DNA from: Armigeres subalbatus
Taxonomy: Eukaryota; Arthropoda; Insecta; Diptera; Culicidae
Reading direction: 5' to 3'
Length of the DNA: 64,000 nt
Assembly: GCF_024139115.2 (NCBI RefSeq)
Contig: NC_085140.1
Coordinates: forward strand, 44,300,180-44,364,179
Below, piece after piece: positions 12,707 through 25,116 of this stretch (position 1 is its first letter; each line of letters opens with the position of its first letter). The notes under the pieces are model-generated. The model saw only the letters and a list, made by a program, of their open reading frames with translations. It searched no databases and was not told the DNA's origin. The position numbers were made by a program, and so were the translations under genes.

Positions 12707-13285
12707 ATTCCATCCGGAATTCACCGTGGATTCCATCCGGAACCCATCTTGGATTCCATCCGGAACCCATCGTGGATTCCATCCAGAATCCATCTTGGAT
12801 TCCATCCGGAATTCATCGTGAATTTCATCCGGAATCCTCTGGAATCCATCCGTAATCCATCGTGGATTTCATCCGGGATCCTCTTGAATCCTATCTTGAA
12901 TCCTATCGTGGATTCCATCCGGAATCCATCGTGGATCTCGTCCGGAATGCACGATGGATCCCGGATGGATTCCAGAGGCTTCCGGATGAAATACACGATG
13001 GATTTTGGATAGAATCCACGATGGATTCCGGATGGAATCAACGATGGATTCCGGATGGAATCCACGATGGATCTCGGATAGAATCCAAGATGGATTCCGG
13101 ATGGAGTTCACGATGGATTCCGGATGGAATGCACGATGGATTCCGGATGGAATCCACGATGGATTCCGGATGGAATCCAAGATGGGTTCCGGATGGAATC
13201 CACGATGGGTTCCGGATGGAGTCCACGATGGGTTCCGGATGGAGTCCACGATGGGTTCCGGATGGAATCCACGATGAATTCCGGA

Positions 13286-13370
13286 TGCAATTTAAGATGG
13301 TTTACTTTTTCGGTTCGCAATGACTGGTTTGCAGTGACATTAGGATCAACGTAAATAAAGTGAGCTGGAG
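13286..13370 (-). repeat. Minisatellite spacer copy 6, inverted, no GA tract
   Basis: The spacer is in reverse orientation and ends at GAGCTGGAG, with no GA tract beyond it. The next unit immediately switches back to plus orientation. Confidence 0.85.
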
Positions 13371-14655
13371 ATCTGTCGTGGATTCCATCCGGAATCCATC
13401 GTGGATTCCATCCGGAATCCATCGTGGATTCCATCCGGAACCCATTGTGGATTCCATCCGGAATCCATCGTGGATTCCATCCGGAATCCTTCGTGGATTC
13501 TTCCGAAATCCTTCGTGGATTCCATCCGAAATCCTTCGTGGATTCCATTCGGAATCCATCGTGGATTCCACCTGGAATCCATCGTGGATTTCATCCGGAA
13601 TCCATCGTGGATTTCATCCGGAATCCATCGTGGATTCCATCCGGAATCCATCGTGGATTCCATCCGGAATCCATCGTGGATTCCATCCGGAATCCATCGT
13701 GGATTCCATCCGGAATCCATCGTGGATTCCATCCGGAATCCATCGTGGATTCCATCCGGAATCCATCGTGGATTCCATCCGGAATCCATCGTGGATTCCA
13801 TCCGGAATCCATCGTGGATTCCATCCGGAATCCATCGTGGATTCCATCCGGAATCCATCGTGGATTCCATCCGGAATCCATCGTGGATTCCATCTGGAAT
13901 CCATCTTGGATTCCACTCGGAATCCATCTTGGATTCCACTCGGAATCCATCTTGGATTCCACTCGGAATCCATCTTGGATTCCACTCGGAATCCATCTTG
14001 GATTCCACTCGGAATCCATCTTGGATTCCACTCGGAATCCATCTTGGATTCCATCCGAAATCCATCGTGTATTCCCTCCAGAGTCCATCGTGGATTCCAT
14101 CCAGAATCCATCGTGGATTCCATCCAGAATCCATCGTGGATTTCATCCAGAATCCATCGTGGATTTCATCCAGAATCCATCGTGGATTCAACCTGGAATC
14201 TATCGTGGATTCCATTCGCATTCCATCCGGAATCCATCGTGGATTCCATCCGGACCCCATCGTGGATTCCATCCGGAATCTATTGTGGATTCCATCCGGA
14301 ATCCATCTTGGATTCCATCCGGAATCCATCGTGGATTCCATCCGGAATCCATCGTGGATTCCACCTGGAATCCATCGTGGATTTCATCTGGAATACATCG
14401 TGGATTCCATCCGGAATCCATCGTGGATTCCATCCGGAATCCATCGTGGATTCCATTCGGAATCCATCTTGGATTCCATCCGGAATCCATCTTGGATTGC
14501 ATCCAGAATCCATCGTGGATTCCATCCGGAATCCATCGTAGATTCCATCCGGAATCCGTCGTAGATTCCATCCGGAATCCATCGTGGATTCCATCCGTAA
14601 TCCATCTTTGATTCCATCCGGAATCCATCTTGGATTCTATCCGGAATCCATCTTT

Positions 14656-17060
14656 AACCTGAATTATGCATCTAAAGTCTATCCACCTGCAATACATCCT
14701 GGTTTCCATCCGGAATCCTTCTAGGAAACAAAAAAAAATAGTAAATTAATGTAAATGTAGCTTAACAAAGGAAGGTTCGCTCTGACACTTAAAATTCACG
14801 TTAAGAATCCGGATGCCTAATTTCAACACCCTTTCCTCTCTGCACTCATCCGAAAGGTCATTGACAATCAGTATCAGTGCACTAATTCCTGATTTCACTT
14901 CGAAGTTTATAAACCCCACCGAATAAAACGCGAAAAAACACGCAAAGCGTATTCACGTTTCTGGTGATTGTGACATCCAATCAGAACGCGATCGGTCACA
15001 AACAGTATCATATGTAAACATATTTCGGAAAGTTCAATTTGACAGAAAAATAAATGCGAATCAAATCGCTTCCACTTTCCTCAACCCCTTCCTCAACTTT
15101 CACCGGAAATACAAATTGGAGCTTCGAATGGAAAAAAATGTGATCCATTCACCCCTCTGCCCGACCGCATAAATCAGAAGATAGAAACGTGAAGGCATTT
15201 CAACGTCCCGATGACGACGACAACGACGACATGTGTGGACATGTGTATATTTTCCTCAATTTTGGAATCTTTTTTTTGCGAATTAGGTTCGCCCGATATG
15301 TATTGTACGACTCGAGGGGGTGTCAACAGCCGGAACAGAAATAGAGACCAAATCAAACAGGAAGCCACCCCCGTGGCCATCCTCTGGCCGGGAAAGCTTG
15401 TCGTGCCAACATGTGAGGAGCGTTGCTCGAGTTTTACGCCACCATGAATGGATGCCTCCTGCCCGGGAGAAGAATGGATGAGTGGACGAGCGGAGGACAT
15501 TCTGATACTGTGACTACACATTCGGAACACCTTTTCCCAGCCAGCAGCGGCAGCTGTTTTCGGTGGTTGCACGCTTCCTGTTCGGTTTCGTACGGGTTGC
15601 ATTTCTGGAGCTGGTGGAACACACATCAACAGTCGAATTTGGTATGGCTCCGTCGTCGAATCGAAGGCTAATGATACCGCCCCACCCAGCCTACGGGAAA
15701 CGCACATAGGAGAAATCGCGTTAAATTTTGCGCGGGTGAGTAGCACAGCTTTGTCATCGTTTTATCGATGGCAGCTTTAAAATTGTTTCGATGGCTTTCC
15801 CAAGTGATGACATGCGGCAGGTGCGGGTTTTGATTTCGGCTCTGGACCCCTCGATTCGGTTCACCTACATTCGTTCCAACCACCGGAAATTGTGTTTGTG
15901 TGTATGATTTGGCACTGGGTTAGGAAAGATGATTGGCTCTGACATACGTTGCGAACGAAAGCCATCATAATCACTGAATGAATGGAATAAGGGGAGTTTA
16001 TTTTGGGACGATTGATTTATGAGGAATTAAATTCAGTGGAAAATTGACGACTTGTCGGTCAAGTGCGAATCATGCTGGTATGAATAAATTCTGGTTCAGG
16101 TTTAACTAGGTTCTATAAATCCTATAGAAACAAAATACAACCATAAACAGGCAGTAAATTAACCCCCAATGAAATAAATTCTGCCAACTCAACGGTCATG
16201 TAAACACTAATCGAGCTAATGTTTGGAGCACACCTTCGTTGGCCATCGATACGTGCACCGCCCCCACAAACTCGCGTAAATTGTTTTCCAACACAATTTT
16301 CCAGCCAGCCCTAGCCGAATACGAACCCGGTCATTAGCGGCGTTTACGACCATTTCGTAACAATAAATGTCCTGAAAAACTTTCACAACCGAACACACTT
16401 AGTCGCGTGGAGATTTATCAACGAAACCCGATGAAATCTCAATAATACCCACTCTGACGCCTTAGGTTTCACAAACTGGCAGGTTGACTGGAAGGAAGTT
16501 CGTGCCGTCGGCGGTCGACACGAACCCTATCCCAGTACTGGTGATGGCTGTTAGTGCAATAGAGATGGTAAATTATAATTTAATTTCTTTTCAACGGGAT
16601 CAAAGCACTGCGATCGTCGATCATGCAACGAGTCGCGTTTTGACGGCCTGCATGTCACTTGAATTCTTGCGTTTTTCACTCTCACTGGCTGTTAATTGAT
16701 GGATTACGTGGACGAGGCCCAGCTGTGGAGAGGAGGAGCCTTGGACTTGGCCGCCGGTTACCTTGATTGGTGGTGAACAGGTTCTATGCTAAGGACTGGG
16801 CATGGCATGGACAGCTGAGCATAGCAAGGTTATATGCCGAGTAAATGGGGATGCTTCATTACCATAATTGATTGCATGGGTACATTTAGCAAAATTAAGT
16901 AAACAAACTTTTTATGACGATGAAAGTCAAGAGATTCATTGAAAACTTTTGGAAAACAAACTGCAACTCAAAATAGATCGTTGCAGAATATTGTAATAGA
17001 TTTAAAAATATTGCACAATTATTAATAACGAACTATTGAGAAATCGACTGTATATTTTTA
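14656..17060. other. Unassigned sequence right of the minisatellite
   Basis: No gene is recognised. Moderately GC-rich sequence at about 15170-15900 leaves medium frames open on both strands (longest 190 codons, minus, 15174-15746), but none has a recognisable domain. Non-coding first exons or regulatory DNA of a distant gene cannot be excluded. Confidence 0.35.
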
Positions 17061-17197
17061 TTTCGATTTTAAGTACGGCTACGCAGTCTTGAATGATTGA
17101 AAAAAGATGTATATTTATCCGACGTTTCGACACGGCACGATACGACACACTGCCGAATATTTACAACGCTGCTGCGTAGCCGTACTTGAAATCGAAA
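17061..17197. mobile_element. 137-bp MITE with 26-bp terminal inverted repeats
   Basis: The left end, 17061-17086 (starting TTTCGATTTTAAGTACGG), is the reverse complement of 17172-17197 with a single mismatch. The 85-bp interior is not coding. The length and perfect ends suit a miniature inverted-repeat element; a target duplication was not clear. Confidence 0.65.
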
Positions 17198-19570
17198 GTA
17201 TTAATAACTTTACTTTTTAGGTAAAGTTCAACTACTTTGTGATAATTTTTAATAATAGTGGCGAATTTCAAATATTCCTTGGAATCTTTTTCATTCTAGA
17301 ATTTTGAAGCCGTCATTCTTGATAAGCCACCAGTCTTTCTAAGAAACAACAATCTATTTAAGTGACTTTGAGCGGTTTCAACACTTTCGTGCAAGACACG
17401 AAATATTGGAGACTCTATCTATAGACATCCTGCACCGGCACAAAAACAATCAAATCACCCATTTAATCAAAGAATATGACACAAATATAACTTCGGGAGG
17501 TGAACAATCTAATCGTAACTAATTCTCAACGAAGAAACGTCAAACAACCCGTTTCCAGCTAAAAGTCGTTCATATAATGGGCATTTAAATGGCAAATGCC
17601 GTAGACTCGGTCGCCATCATAATTGAAACATACTGATCCTATAGGGTTATAACAAGCTACTGTCAACTGAACCTTTTCTATTTATGTCAGCAACTCAATG
17701 CAAAGTTTCGCATTTTACAATCCAACTACCTAATTCAATGAAATCGAAATTTTGTCGAAATTAAATATTCCAAAAATGCCGCCTCGAATCGAAATTTGAA
17801 GGTCAATCTACTCTGTCGCCCGAATTACCATGTATGTCATATTCATATCCATAAAGTGCGATATTTTCGCTGTAAACCGTTTCAAACGGCAGAAGAAAAA
17901 ATAAACCCAGAACCCATCCAAATTTGCAATGCAAAAACGGGTGCCCTCATCGGATCGATTTTGCACACCGAAAACCACCCAACCACACGAGAAAAGACAC
18001 ACATTTGGCCAGGTTCGAGCGCGCGGCTTCAGCCCACGGGCTGAAAAGAGAACGAACAAGAGCCATCGCACAGCCAGCAGCAGTGCCACGACGACGATGA
18101 GCCCCGCAATCGACCAAGAAGAGGTCGGACCGTTTCTCTTCCTACGCCCAGCAGCAATGCTCGTACTAAAGCAGCGCCAGTCTGCGGAGGACCCACACAC
18201 TAAGGGGAAAAAGTATGTCACTCGTCCTCGCACAGGCTTCGTCTTCCTCGTCGTTGGGGTCGTCTTCCGCCTTTTTTCCCACCCACTTTCCACGCGAAAA
18301 ACCCGACAGGCAACCGACCGAGAGAGCTGGCGCGTCTCTCCGCTGCTGCTGTTGGATGTTCCAGCTGTGCACCACAACACCGACTGTCGTCGTCGTCGCT
18401 CGTTTGGTCGACAGGTCTGTGCGGTGCCCGGTGTACGAATTGGGGGTGGTGGAGGTGATCTTCAGGAAATTCCAACAGCAAACAGACATCGAACCTGTTG
18501 TGGCTGTTGGATATGATGAGGGTTCCGAAGAAGAAGAAAAAACACTTAAGAGTGTTGTCGTTCCCCCAAGAATGGCAACAATTAAATTTACGATGCGAAC
18601 ACAGGAAGTGGCCAAGAAGTCGTCGTCGTCGTCGTCGGTCGAACAAACAACGTTAAATCACTTCCACTCTCACTTGGCCACCGGTGATGGTACGGACAGA
18701 GGATTGTTTTTCCATTGACTACCCTTTCATTGTGTGGGGGAAACTGCCTGCGAATGGTTCTTTTAGTTCAACGTAATCGCCACCACATTTAGATTTTCTA
18801 GTTTGGTGAATATTCCAGAGCCATATGAAATATATTTGGATTTTTAAAGGAAAACACAAATTGCACATGAGACAACTGCTGATTAACTACGAAAATTATA
18901 TCGCCTTAGGGGCATTTAGGATAATTCACAAATTAATCCACATCCCAAAAACCCATGCCATCATTCGCTAAGCAGCTTTAGTTATAATAACCTGACATGG
19001 CGTCTAATGTTGGTTTTAACTTAACTGTAGTACATATTAACGGAAATTGAAAAATAGGTATGTAGCTAATCTGTTCCCAATGCAACGTTTCGATCCATTT
19101 AGGACCTTTAAGAAACATAGTTTTCAATTCCCAAATAAGTTTAAGGATATATTACCAAGTGGAGTAATTTCACTATTCTAACTCTACCCTAAATTATTTT
19201 GTGATTGACATCATTTTCAGGCTGGAGATCATCCATAAAGTACGTCAAGGTTCGACGGGGGGGGGGTGTTCCAAGTAGCGTGACTATTCATATAAACATT
19301 CTAAATGTTTCCTACAAAAAGTGTGACGAAGGTGGGAGGGGGGTTGAAAACCTTAATTTTGGAATAATTGAGGAAAAAAATCGAGGGACAAAAGGTAGAA
19401 AATCAAAAAAGTTTATGAATTCTGTATTTATTATCCCCACGCAACGCATAAGTTGGAAGAGGTACCACTTAAAAAGAAGGTAAAAACCAATGGTCTGCAC
19501 ATTATTAGGGTTCGGTACGATTCTCAAATTAATATCATATTAAAAGTGTCAGGTCGAACAATAAAAAAAA
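17198..19570. other. Unassigned sequence with a GC-richer block at 17.9-18.7 kb
   Basis: The block at about 17930-18720 is clearly richer in G and C than its surroundings and contains a GTC triplet run near 18620-18638. Frames of 140-195 codons are open on both strands there, but all look like low-complexity readings and no domain is recognised. A 33-bp segment at 18643-18675 is nearly repeated at 37132-37164 in a similar GC-richer block. The block could be a promoter or 5-prime exon region of an unseen gene. The rest shows nothing identifiable. Confidence 0.3.
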
Positions 19571-20549
19571 CCTCACCCGGTTATAAGAATGGCTGATGCT
19601 ACCCAGCAAGACCAATAAACCATCGACTAAAATAAAAACTCCCCTTGAAAAATTAAAAATTTTCCATAATAAATTAAGAAATTGCCAATAATGAAATCAT
19701 GGTACAAGCAATAAATAATTATAAATTTTCCATAAATAATGCATAGTTCCCAGAAACAATTAAGAAATTTCCTCAAATCGAAAAAAAATTAGCGCTTTCA
19801 AAAGCAAAAATTGAATTTTCCATAAAGAAATCAAATTGTTCCATTGTAAAAATACTAAATTTCCATAAATACATCAATATTAGTAATGAAGCAATCCATA
19901 AGACAGCTGCGATCAGCTGATGATTTTTGTTTAGCTTGATTTTTTTGACAGATTCTGACCGGACTGACACAACAATCCAAAGAAAATTGTTGAGCGCGGT
20001 GTACACCAGAAGTGAGCTGCTTTCAACTGCATACACACTTTGTTTTGATTTCGATGGTCAGTCCCATCGTTAAATGTCCTCATGGACAGCGTAATAAACA
20101 GTTACGAAATTCTCCAAAAAAAATTTTCCAAGAAGAATTAAAACTTTCCACAAAAAATCAATATAGAGTAATATTTTTTTTTTGAAAATTTCCATAAAGT
20201 AATTAAAAAAGCAATAAAACTGAGCATTTTTTCGTAGATGGCCCCTTCTTTTAAAGCGGAAACAAAAATTTTATCTTTTTTCGCTTTTTTGTGTTTTTTA
20301 TGGAGATTTTCTTATTTTTTTATTGCCCTTTATTAATTTAAGTTTTTAATTTTCTATGAGAAAAATATTTTTTTTGTGAAAAATTATGTAATTGTTTATT
20401 GCTAATAGGGTAAATCACTACTTGGGCCTATGGACCCGATTCCCAGCTCACTGTACAGAAAACTAATGATTTATACTGTTTGGAAGCCACAGGTTCATGA
20501 TTGATAATTTTAAAAAAGTATCCTATTTATCTCGCTCTATAGCTTGCAG

Positions 20550-21250
20550 TAGCCATCGGGAAAGTAAGTACAGTAAGTGTGTTATTCGTCGCGGGCGGAA
20601 GAAAAAATATCCATTTGATATTCGGTGGATTATCATCGCTTGTATTGCGCTTTGCTCCGGTCAAGTAAGGGCAAGTAAGTACAGAATACTGCACGTCGGC
20701 TCGGTTGTCAAAAACAAGGTCCTCCACAGTTTGCATCGGGCATGCATGGTGACTATTGTCCATGCTCGGTTCATCGACACGTCGAACGATCTGGTATCAT
20801 TGTATCCATTGTGCGGTCAGGAAGTAAATCAATAGATATACGTTTGGTCGTGTTCATGCTCGGTGTGCAGGTAGTTAGTTTGTTCTACTTTGTGCGGCCA
20901 AATCATGGTTAGGTAAAATCACTGTGTATAAAGAATGGCACGGTCGTATCGCTTATCAGAGTAAATCCAGATCCAACGATGCCTACCAACTGACTGATAA
21001 TCCTTCCTGTGGTTTTTATGGAGACGCAGAGGTAAACACGGTCTTCAAATAGCAAAAACCACCTACTAATATTCCTTCCCTCTTCCTAACTGACTACAAG
21101 GACGTGGCCGGCGCCGTTATTGATCATTTGAATATAAGAGCCACTGAAACTTGCACACTGACAATGCTTGAACAATCCCAGTCAATCATTCAGTAGATTC
21201 TTTGTGCAATTTCATTAATTCTGGTTCATCACGGAGTAGCAACCATAGAT
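20550..21250 (+). mobile_element. Second copy of the retroelement tail seen at 1.5-2.1 kb
   Basis: Shared landmarks are TTGTTCTACTTTGTGCGG (near 20880), GTGGCCGGCGCCGTTATTG (near 21103) and ACGGAGTAGCAACC (near 21232), in the same order as in the first copy. No reading frame is recognised. Confidence 0.4.
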
Positions 21251-21705
21251 ATGTGTAGTCAGCAGGGATTGAATCCTAAAGAGAAAGAGCAAGTCTCTCA
21301 CTTATCATCTCTGTATACATATACGATATGTAGCATACCGCGAGAAACTTTTTTCGCAATCTGTCATGATAGAGAACTGATTCGGGATGTTATACCCCAT
21401 GATAAATTTCTTTTAGAAAGCTCCAAATGTGGGAAGCACTGGCTCTGATGATGCATTTCTACACAGCTGTGCAGTAACCAACACGAAAGGAGCGAAAACA
21501 ATGCGAAAATCACCATTTTTCTATAGGGGCTGCCTATCCGATTCTGTTTTTTCGCATTTGTATACAAGTTTGATAAATTTGTTGTGATGGCTTGTTATGA
21601 TTCGGAACAGTTTTTGCCTCTCTCTGGTAGTCAGTCAAAGCTAAAAACATTTTAATTTCTTTATGGAAAATTCATCTTTTAAAATTGCAATTTTTGCTTT
21701 TAAAA

Positions 21706-22004
21706 GTGCTAATCTTCTTCTTATTGGCATAACAACCTTCACTGGAACATTGCCGCCTCGCTGCTTGGTGTTCATTCAGCACTTCCACTGTTATTAACCG
21801 CGAGTTTTCTAAGCCAAGTTACCATTTTTGCATTCGTATATCATGAGACTAACACGATGATACTTTTATGCCCAGAGAAGTCGAGACAATTTCCAATCCG
21901 AAAATTGCCTAGACCGGCACCGGGAATCGAACCCAGCCACCCTCAGCATAATCTTGCCTTATAGCCGCGCATCTCACCGCTAGGCCAAGGATGGCCGTGC
22001 TAAT
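21706..22004 (-). mobile_element. Feilai-like: tRNA-derived SINE, Feilai-like, copy 2
   Basis: The minus-strand SINE at 21714-21996 is flanked by the 8-bp direct repeat GTGCTAAT (21706-21713 and 21997-22004). A box B complement (GGAATCGAACC) lies near 21922 and the triplet AAG tail is at the left end. It inserted into the right arm of the older inverted-repeat structure. Confidence 0.8.
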
Positions 22005-22179
22005 ATATTTTCGATTTGTAGAAAATTCCCAATTGTTTATACAAATTTTGAATTATTTAGAAAAATTACAAACATAAATATTGCTGATATCTTGATTTTT
22101 TTATTGGCAAATTCCTAACTTGTTATAGAAAATTTCTATTTTTTTATGGAAATTTTATTTTTGTGCCATCTTTCAAAAA

Positions 22180-23744
22180 TTATTCGATATCTGTAAAATG
22201 TAATCTTGCTCTGCAAGCAGGGTAAATTGAAAATTATCGAACTGTTACCTTAATTGTTATATACCATTACGATTCATTATTAGTTAAACATTATTGAGCT
22301 GCAATGAAAAAAAACGACCAACATCGCTAAAATTCCATTTAAATGGAATAATTTGCGTTTCTTACATCCCACCACACTAACTGAAAGTTTCTGTAATAAA
22401 GACAAACAAAATTATTTGCTTCATTTTTTCTAACTTATTTCTATACTTATATATAGCTTATAATCTCAACTGGATAAGTATGTTTGAAATAGAAATTTTG
22501 GAGAACATCTGTTTTTCAGATTATTTGTCGCTTTTTATACTGACTTAAAATATAAAATTAAGTAGTTATAAGTTAAAAATAAAACAAGCAAACAAGAAAT
22601 CTTATACGAAATATTATTTTCATTCTACTAATATTATAACATAGCGAGGTTGACAGAAACATTTTCAGTTTTAGTCATGATATTCAGAGATTCATCTTTA
22701 TTACAGATATTTTCAGTCATTGTCTGTTTCAACTTCCAGCAAATAATTTTTTTTTACTATGTATTAGCATTAGCATTGTTACTTAACGAGAGGCCACCGA
22801 CTTAACAACACCCTATGGTGTTACTATGGTTACCATGATATTTTTTTTTTTTAATTATTTTGTTTTGTTTATTGGTAAATCAAAGTAGACCTCATTTCAC
22901 TACTTTCGCCGTTTTTATTGATGACATGTTGGGAAAAATAAGTTCAGAATAATCTAAAATAACTCTACCCTACCTTCATAATCATCAATACCAAGAATCT
23001 TGAATTATAAAAACCAACAACTTAACATAATGGCTTCGTCATGCTTAAAAAATGAGCCTTCCTAATATAATACTTTTGTAGACATGCCCTTTATATTCAA
23101 AACATACTTGACGTAGTATGGAATCATGAAACTAACGTCGAAGAATAATGTTCGATGGTCATATTATGTGGTGAATCATACATAACTTTTAACAGAAAAA
23201 ACATACACCTGAGATATTTGGATACAAAGCAATATAGGCTAAGCTTTCCAATGATGTATAAGGGCAAGCCTCTCGGAATCCACAATCTATCTCACTGGCA
23301 TTTTCCAGGGCAGCCCATTCAATACGTAAACAACGCACATCTGTCATTTTTATCATTTCACGCATGACAGTTGTGCGTTGCTCTATTCTTAAATTTAGTG
23401 AAAACTAAGTTCTTAAAAATTAAATATAAGATTGCAGCCAAATTCAAAACATCTTTCAATTTTCCATCCAAATTGATGCCACACTTTACTTCTTTCCAAC
23501 GATATAACGATCCCCAAAATCGGTTTACAAATGTTGGAGTTATGGTAGTTTTGATAAGTCAAGAATTGACAAAAATCGAAGGGTCGCTTTATATGCTTTA
23601 TATGCCAAATGGCCAATCAAATCACCGCAAACCAAGTTCATATCGATAAAGAATATTTATATGATACGATAACACCTTTGATTTCCTCCAAAACAAGCAA
23701 AGCATAATTGTAAAAATTGATTTTGCTTAATTTTCGACGTCCTT
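22180..23744. other. AT-rich sequence with a small hairpin related to the TTAA MITE core
   Basis: No gene is recognised. TTAGCATTAGCATTG at about 22767 resembles the tail of the retroposon at 49.0 kb. An inverted repeat at 23331-23347 and 23364-23380 (CAACGCACA... and its complement) resembles the core of the TTAA MITE at 4.03-4.26 kb, which has ACAGTTGTGCGTTGC. Confidence 0.4.
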
Positions 23745-23851
23745 TGCACCAGTTGTCGCACTAGTGGTCCCAATTTGGCCAATCCCATAAGAAAACAATG
23801 GGATTTGCCAAATAAGGAACCAAAATTAAGAATAGTGCCACAACTGGTGCA
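23745..23851. repeat. 107-bp hairpin element
   Basis: TGCACCAGTTGTCGCACTA at the left pairs with the right end TAGTGCCACAACTGGTGCA, one mismatch apart. An inner pair (GGCCAATCCCAT and ATGGGATTTGCC) continues the palindrome. It is probably a MITE remnant; flanking duplication was not found. Confidence 0.5.
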
Positions 23852-24466
23852 TGCGTTCCTATTATGGATTAATCAATTTAGAAGCAAATAACAAATTTTT
23901 TGCAATTCCTAATCATAATACCTGGTTTACAGTTGGCGTTTGAGTGATAAAACGGCCTACTTTTCCATACCAATGACATGGGTGCTTTAATGAACATTAT
24001 GCAACTCAAATGGGTTGCATAAAATCCATTATAGCACTCATTTGAGTGCTAGATATAATGGAAAACCAGCATTAAAACAATAGTTACTATTTCTATTTAT
24101 TTATTTATTGCATCTTTCATCAAAACAATAGTTACATGACCACATTCAGCTAAATTGGCTTGGGTGAGTGTTCAAATAGTGCATTCTTTGTGTCACGTAA
24201 AAAATGAAATAATTTGATGGGCAGGACATCCAATTTTCCAAAGGCAGGTTTATTTATCGCTTTATGGTTTGTCGAACACACAATGGGGCACGATAATATG
24301 GAATCTGTTTGTTTTCTGCAGCAACATGATTTTTTTGTAGGATTGGTCATGTTAAGTAAATAAAATTGTACCATTTTGGTTATCCAACGAGGGTTGCCGA
24401 GTTGGATAAATACTACGAGTGCTGAAAAAATAGCGTTATGCATGGCGACAAGTAGTTAGGACAATA
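23852..24466. other. Unassigned sequence with two tiny palindromes
   Basis: Short perfect or near-perfect palindromes occur around 23998-24023 (TTATGCAAC... type) and 24035-24052 (AGCACTCATTTGAGTGCT). No gene is recognised. Confidence 0.35.
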
Positions 24467-24715
24467 ATGAGCAGTGCGGGCGCACAGAAAGTGGAGAGAT
24501 TTCTATTTTCGTCAAGTCAAATTACACGCAAAGAATTGATTGAAAAATGTTTGTTTGCTTATTGTCCTGACCTTCAATTTATCGACGCAAATAAACGAGC
24601 CCAGCATTTGTACAGTTGTTTGGTACCAAATGATTTGAAAAATGATCATAGTGGCAGGCTCACCAAACAAAAGCATTATCTAGACAACTTCCCAAATATT
24701 CAAGCTGCGCCGTAG
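24467..24715 (+). CDS. Small unrecognised open frame (82 codons)
   Basis: An ATG-initiated frame of 82 codons stands in otherwise empty sequence between repeats. The predicted product is basic and contains a Cys/His-rich middle (CLFAYC, then HLYSC about 20 residues on) that superficially resembles a degenerate zinc-binding motif. No family is recognised, no splice or promoter signal is evident, and chance occurrence of a frame this short is easy. It is listed as a candidate only. Confidence 0.15.
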   Translation: MSSAGAQKVERFLFSSSQITRKELIEKCLFAYCPDLQFIDANKRAQHLYSCLVPNDLKNDHSGRLTKQKHYLDNFPNIQAAP

Positions 24716-25116
24716 CGTGCAGTTGGCTAAGTTGGTGCCCGCCAGCCACGGGCTGAAAATCTCAATAATGATTATATGAAAAAAAATTACTCTATTCTAC
24801 AACTTTATTAGTTACTTGACCAGTTCAATGAGAATAAAATCTGAATGTAACAAATTCGAAAAGTCATCTATAAATCATGAAGAAGTACTTTTATTGGATA
24901 GGTCCGATTAGTTAATTTTTTGGTCCATAATGGCAGACAACCGAGAGTCACCGTATTGCTTAACTGCTGCAATGGAAATCATAATAATCCGATTGGTTGC
25001 TTTTTGTATTCAGAATAAACAGTTAAAACAGGCAGTTAAGATTTTTCCTCTGGTTGAATTGAACCATGTAGGAATTACAATGTTTTCAACCTAAACTAAA
25101 CTTTACCTAATTAAAA

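Larger units (their letters stand above)
19570..22180. mobile_element. Degenerate element with AT-rich inverted arms
   Basis: The left arm (about 19640-19860, with repeated TTTTCCATAA motifs) matches the reverse complement of the right arm (about 21645-22160, once the SINE at 21714-21996 is removed). A clear anchor is AAAAGCAAAAATTGAATTTT at 19801-19820 against its complement near 21676-21700. The interior (20420-21640) holds a stretch at 20550-21250 related to the retroelement tail at 1510-2150. It is an old foldback-like structure; its superfamily is unknown. Confidence 0.45.

Noticed and set aside
13346..14611. Long open frames of 331-395 codons on both strands encoding 23-residue repeats
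   Set aside because: They result from a stop-free 23-bp unit and exist in all frames; start codons are random and no domain is present.
15174..15746. A 190-codon minus-strand protein
   Set aside because: No domain, no supporting splice or start context, and shadow frames occur on the other strand.
17929..18516. A 195-codon plus-strand protein
   Set aside because: Several overlapping frames on both strands are equally open because of base composition; none has a recognisable domain.
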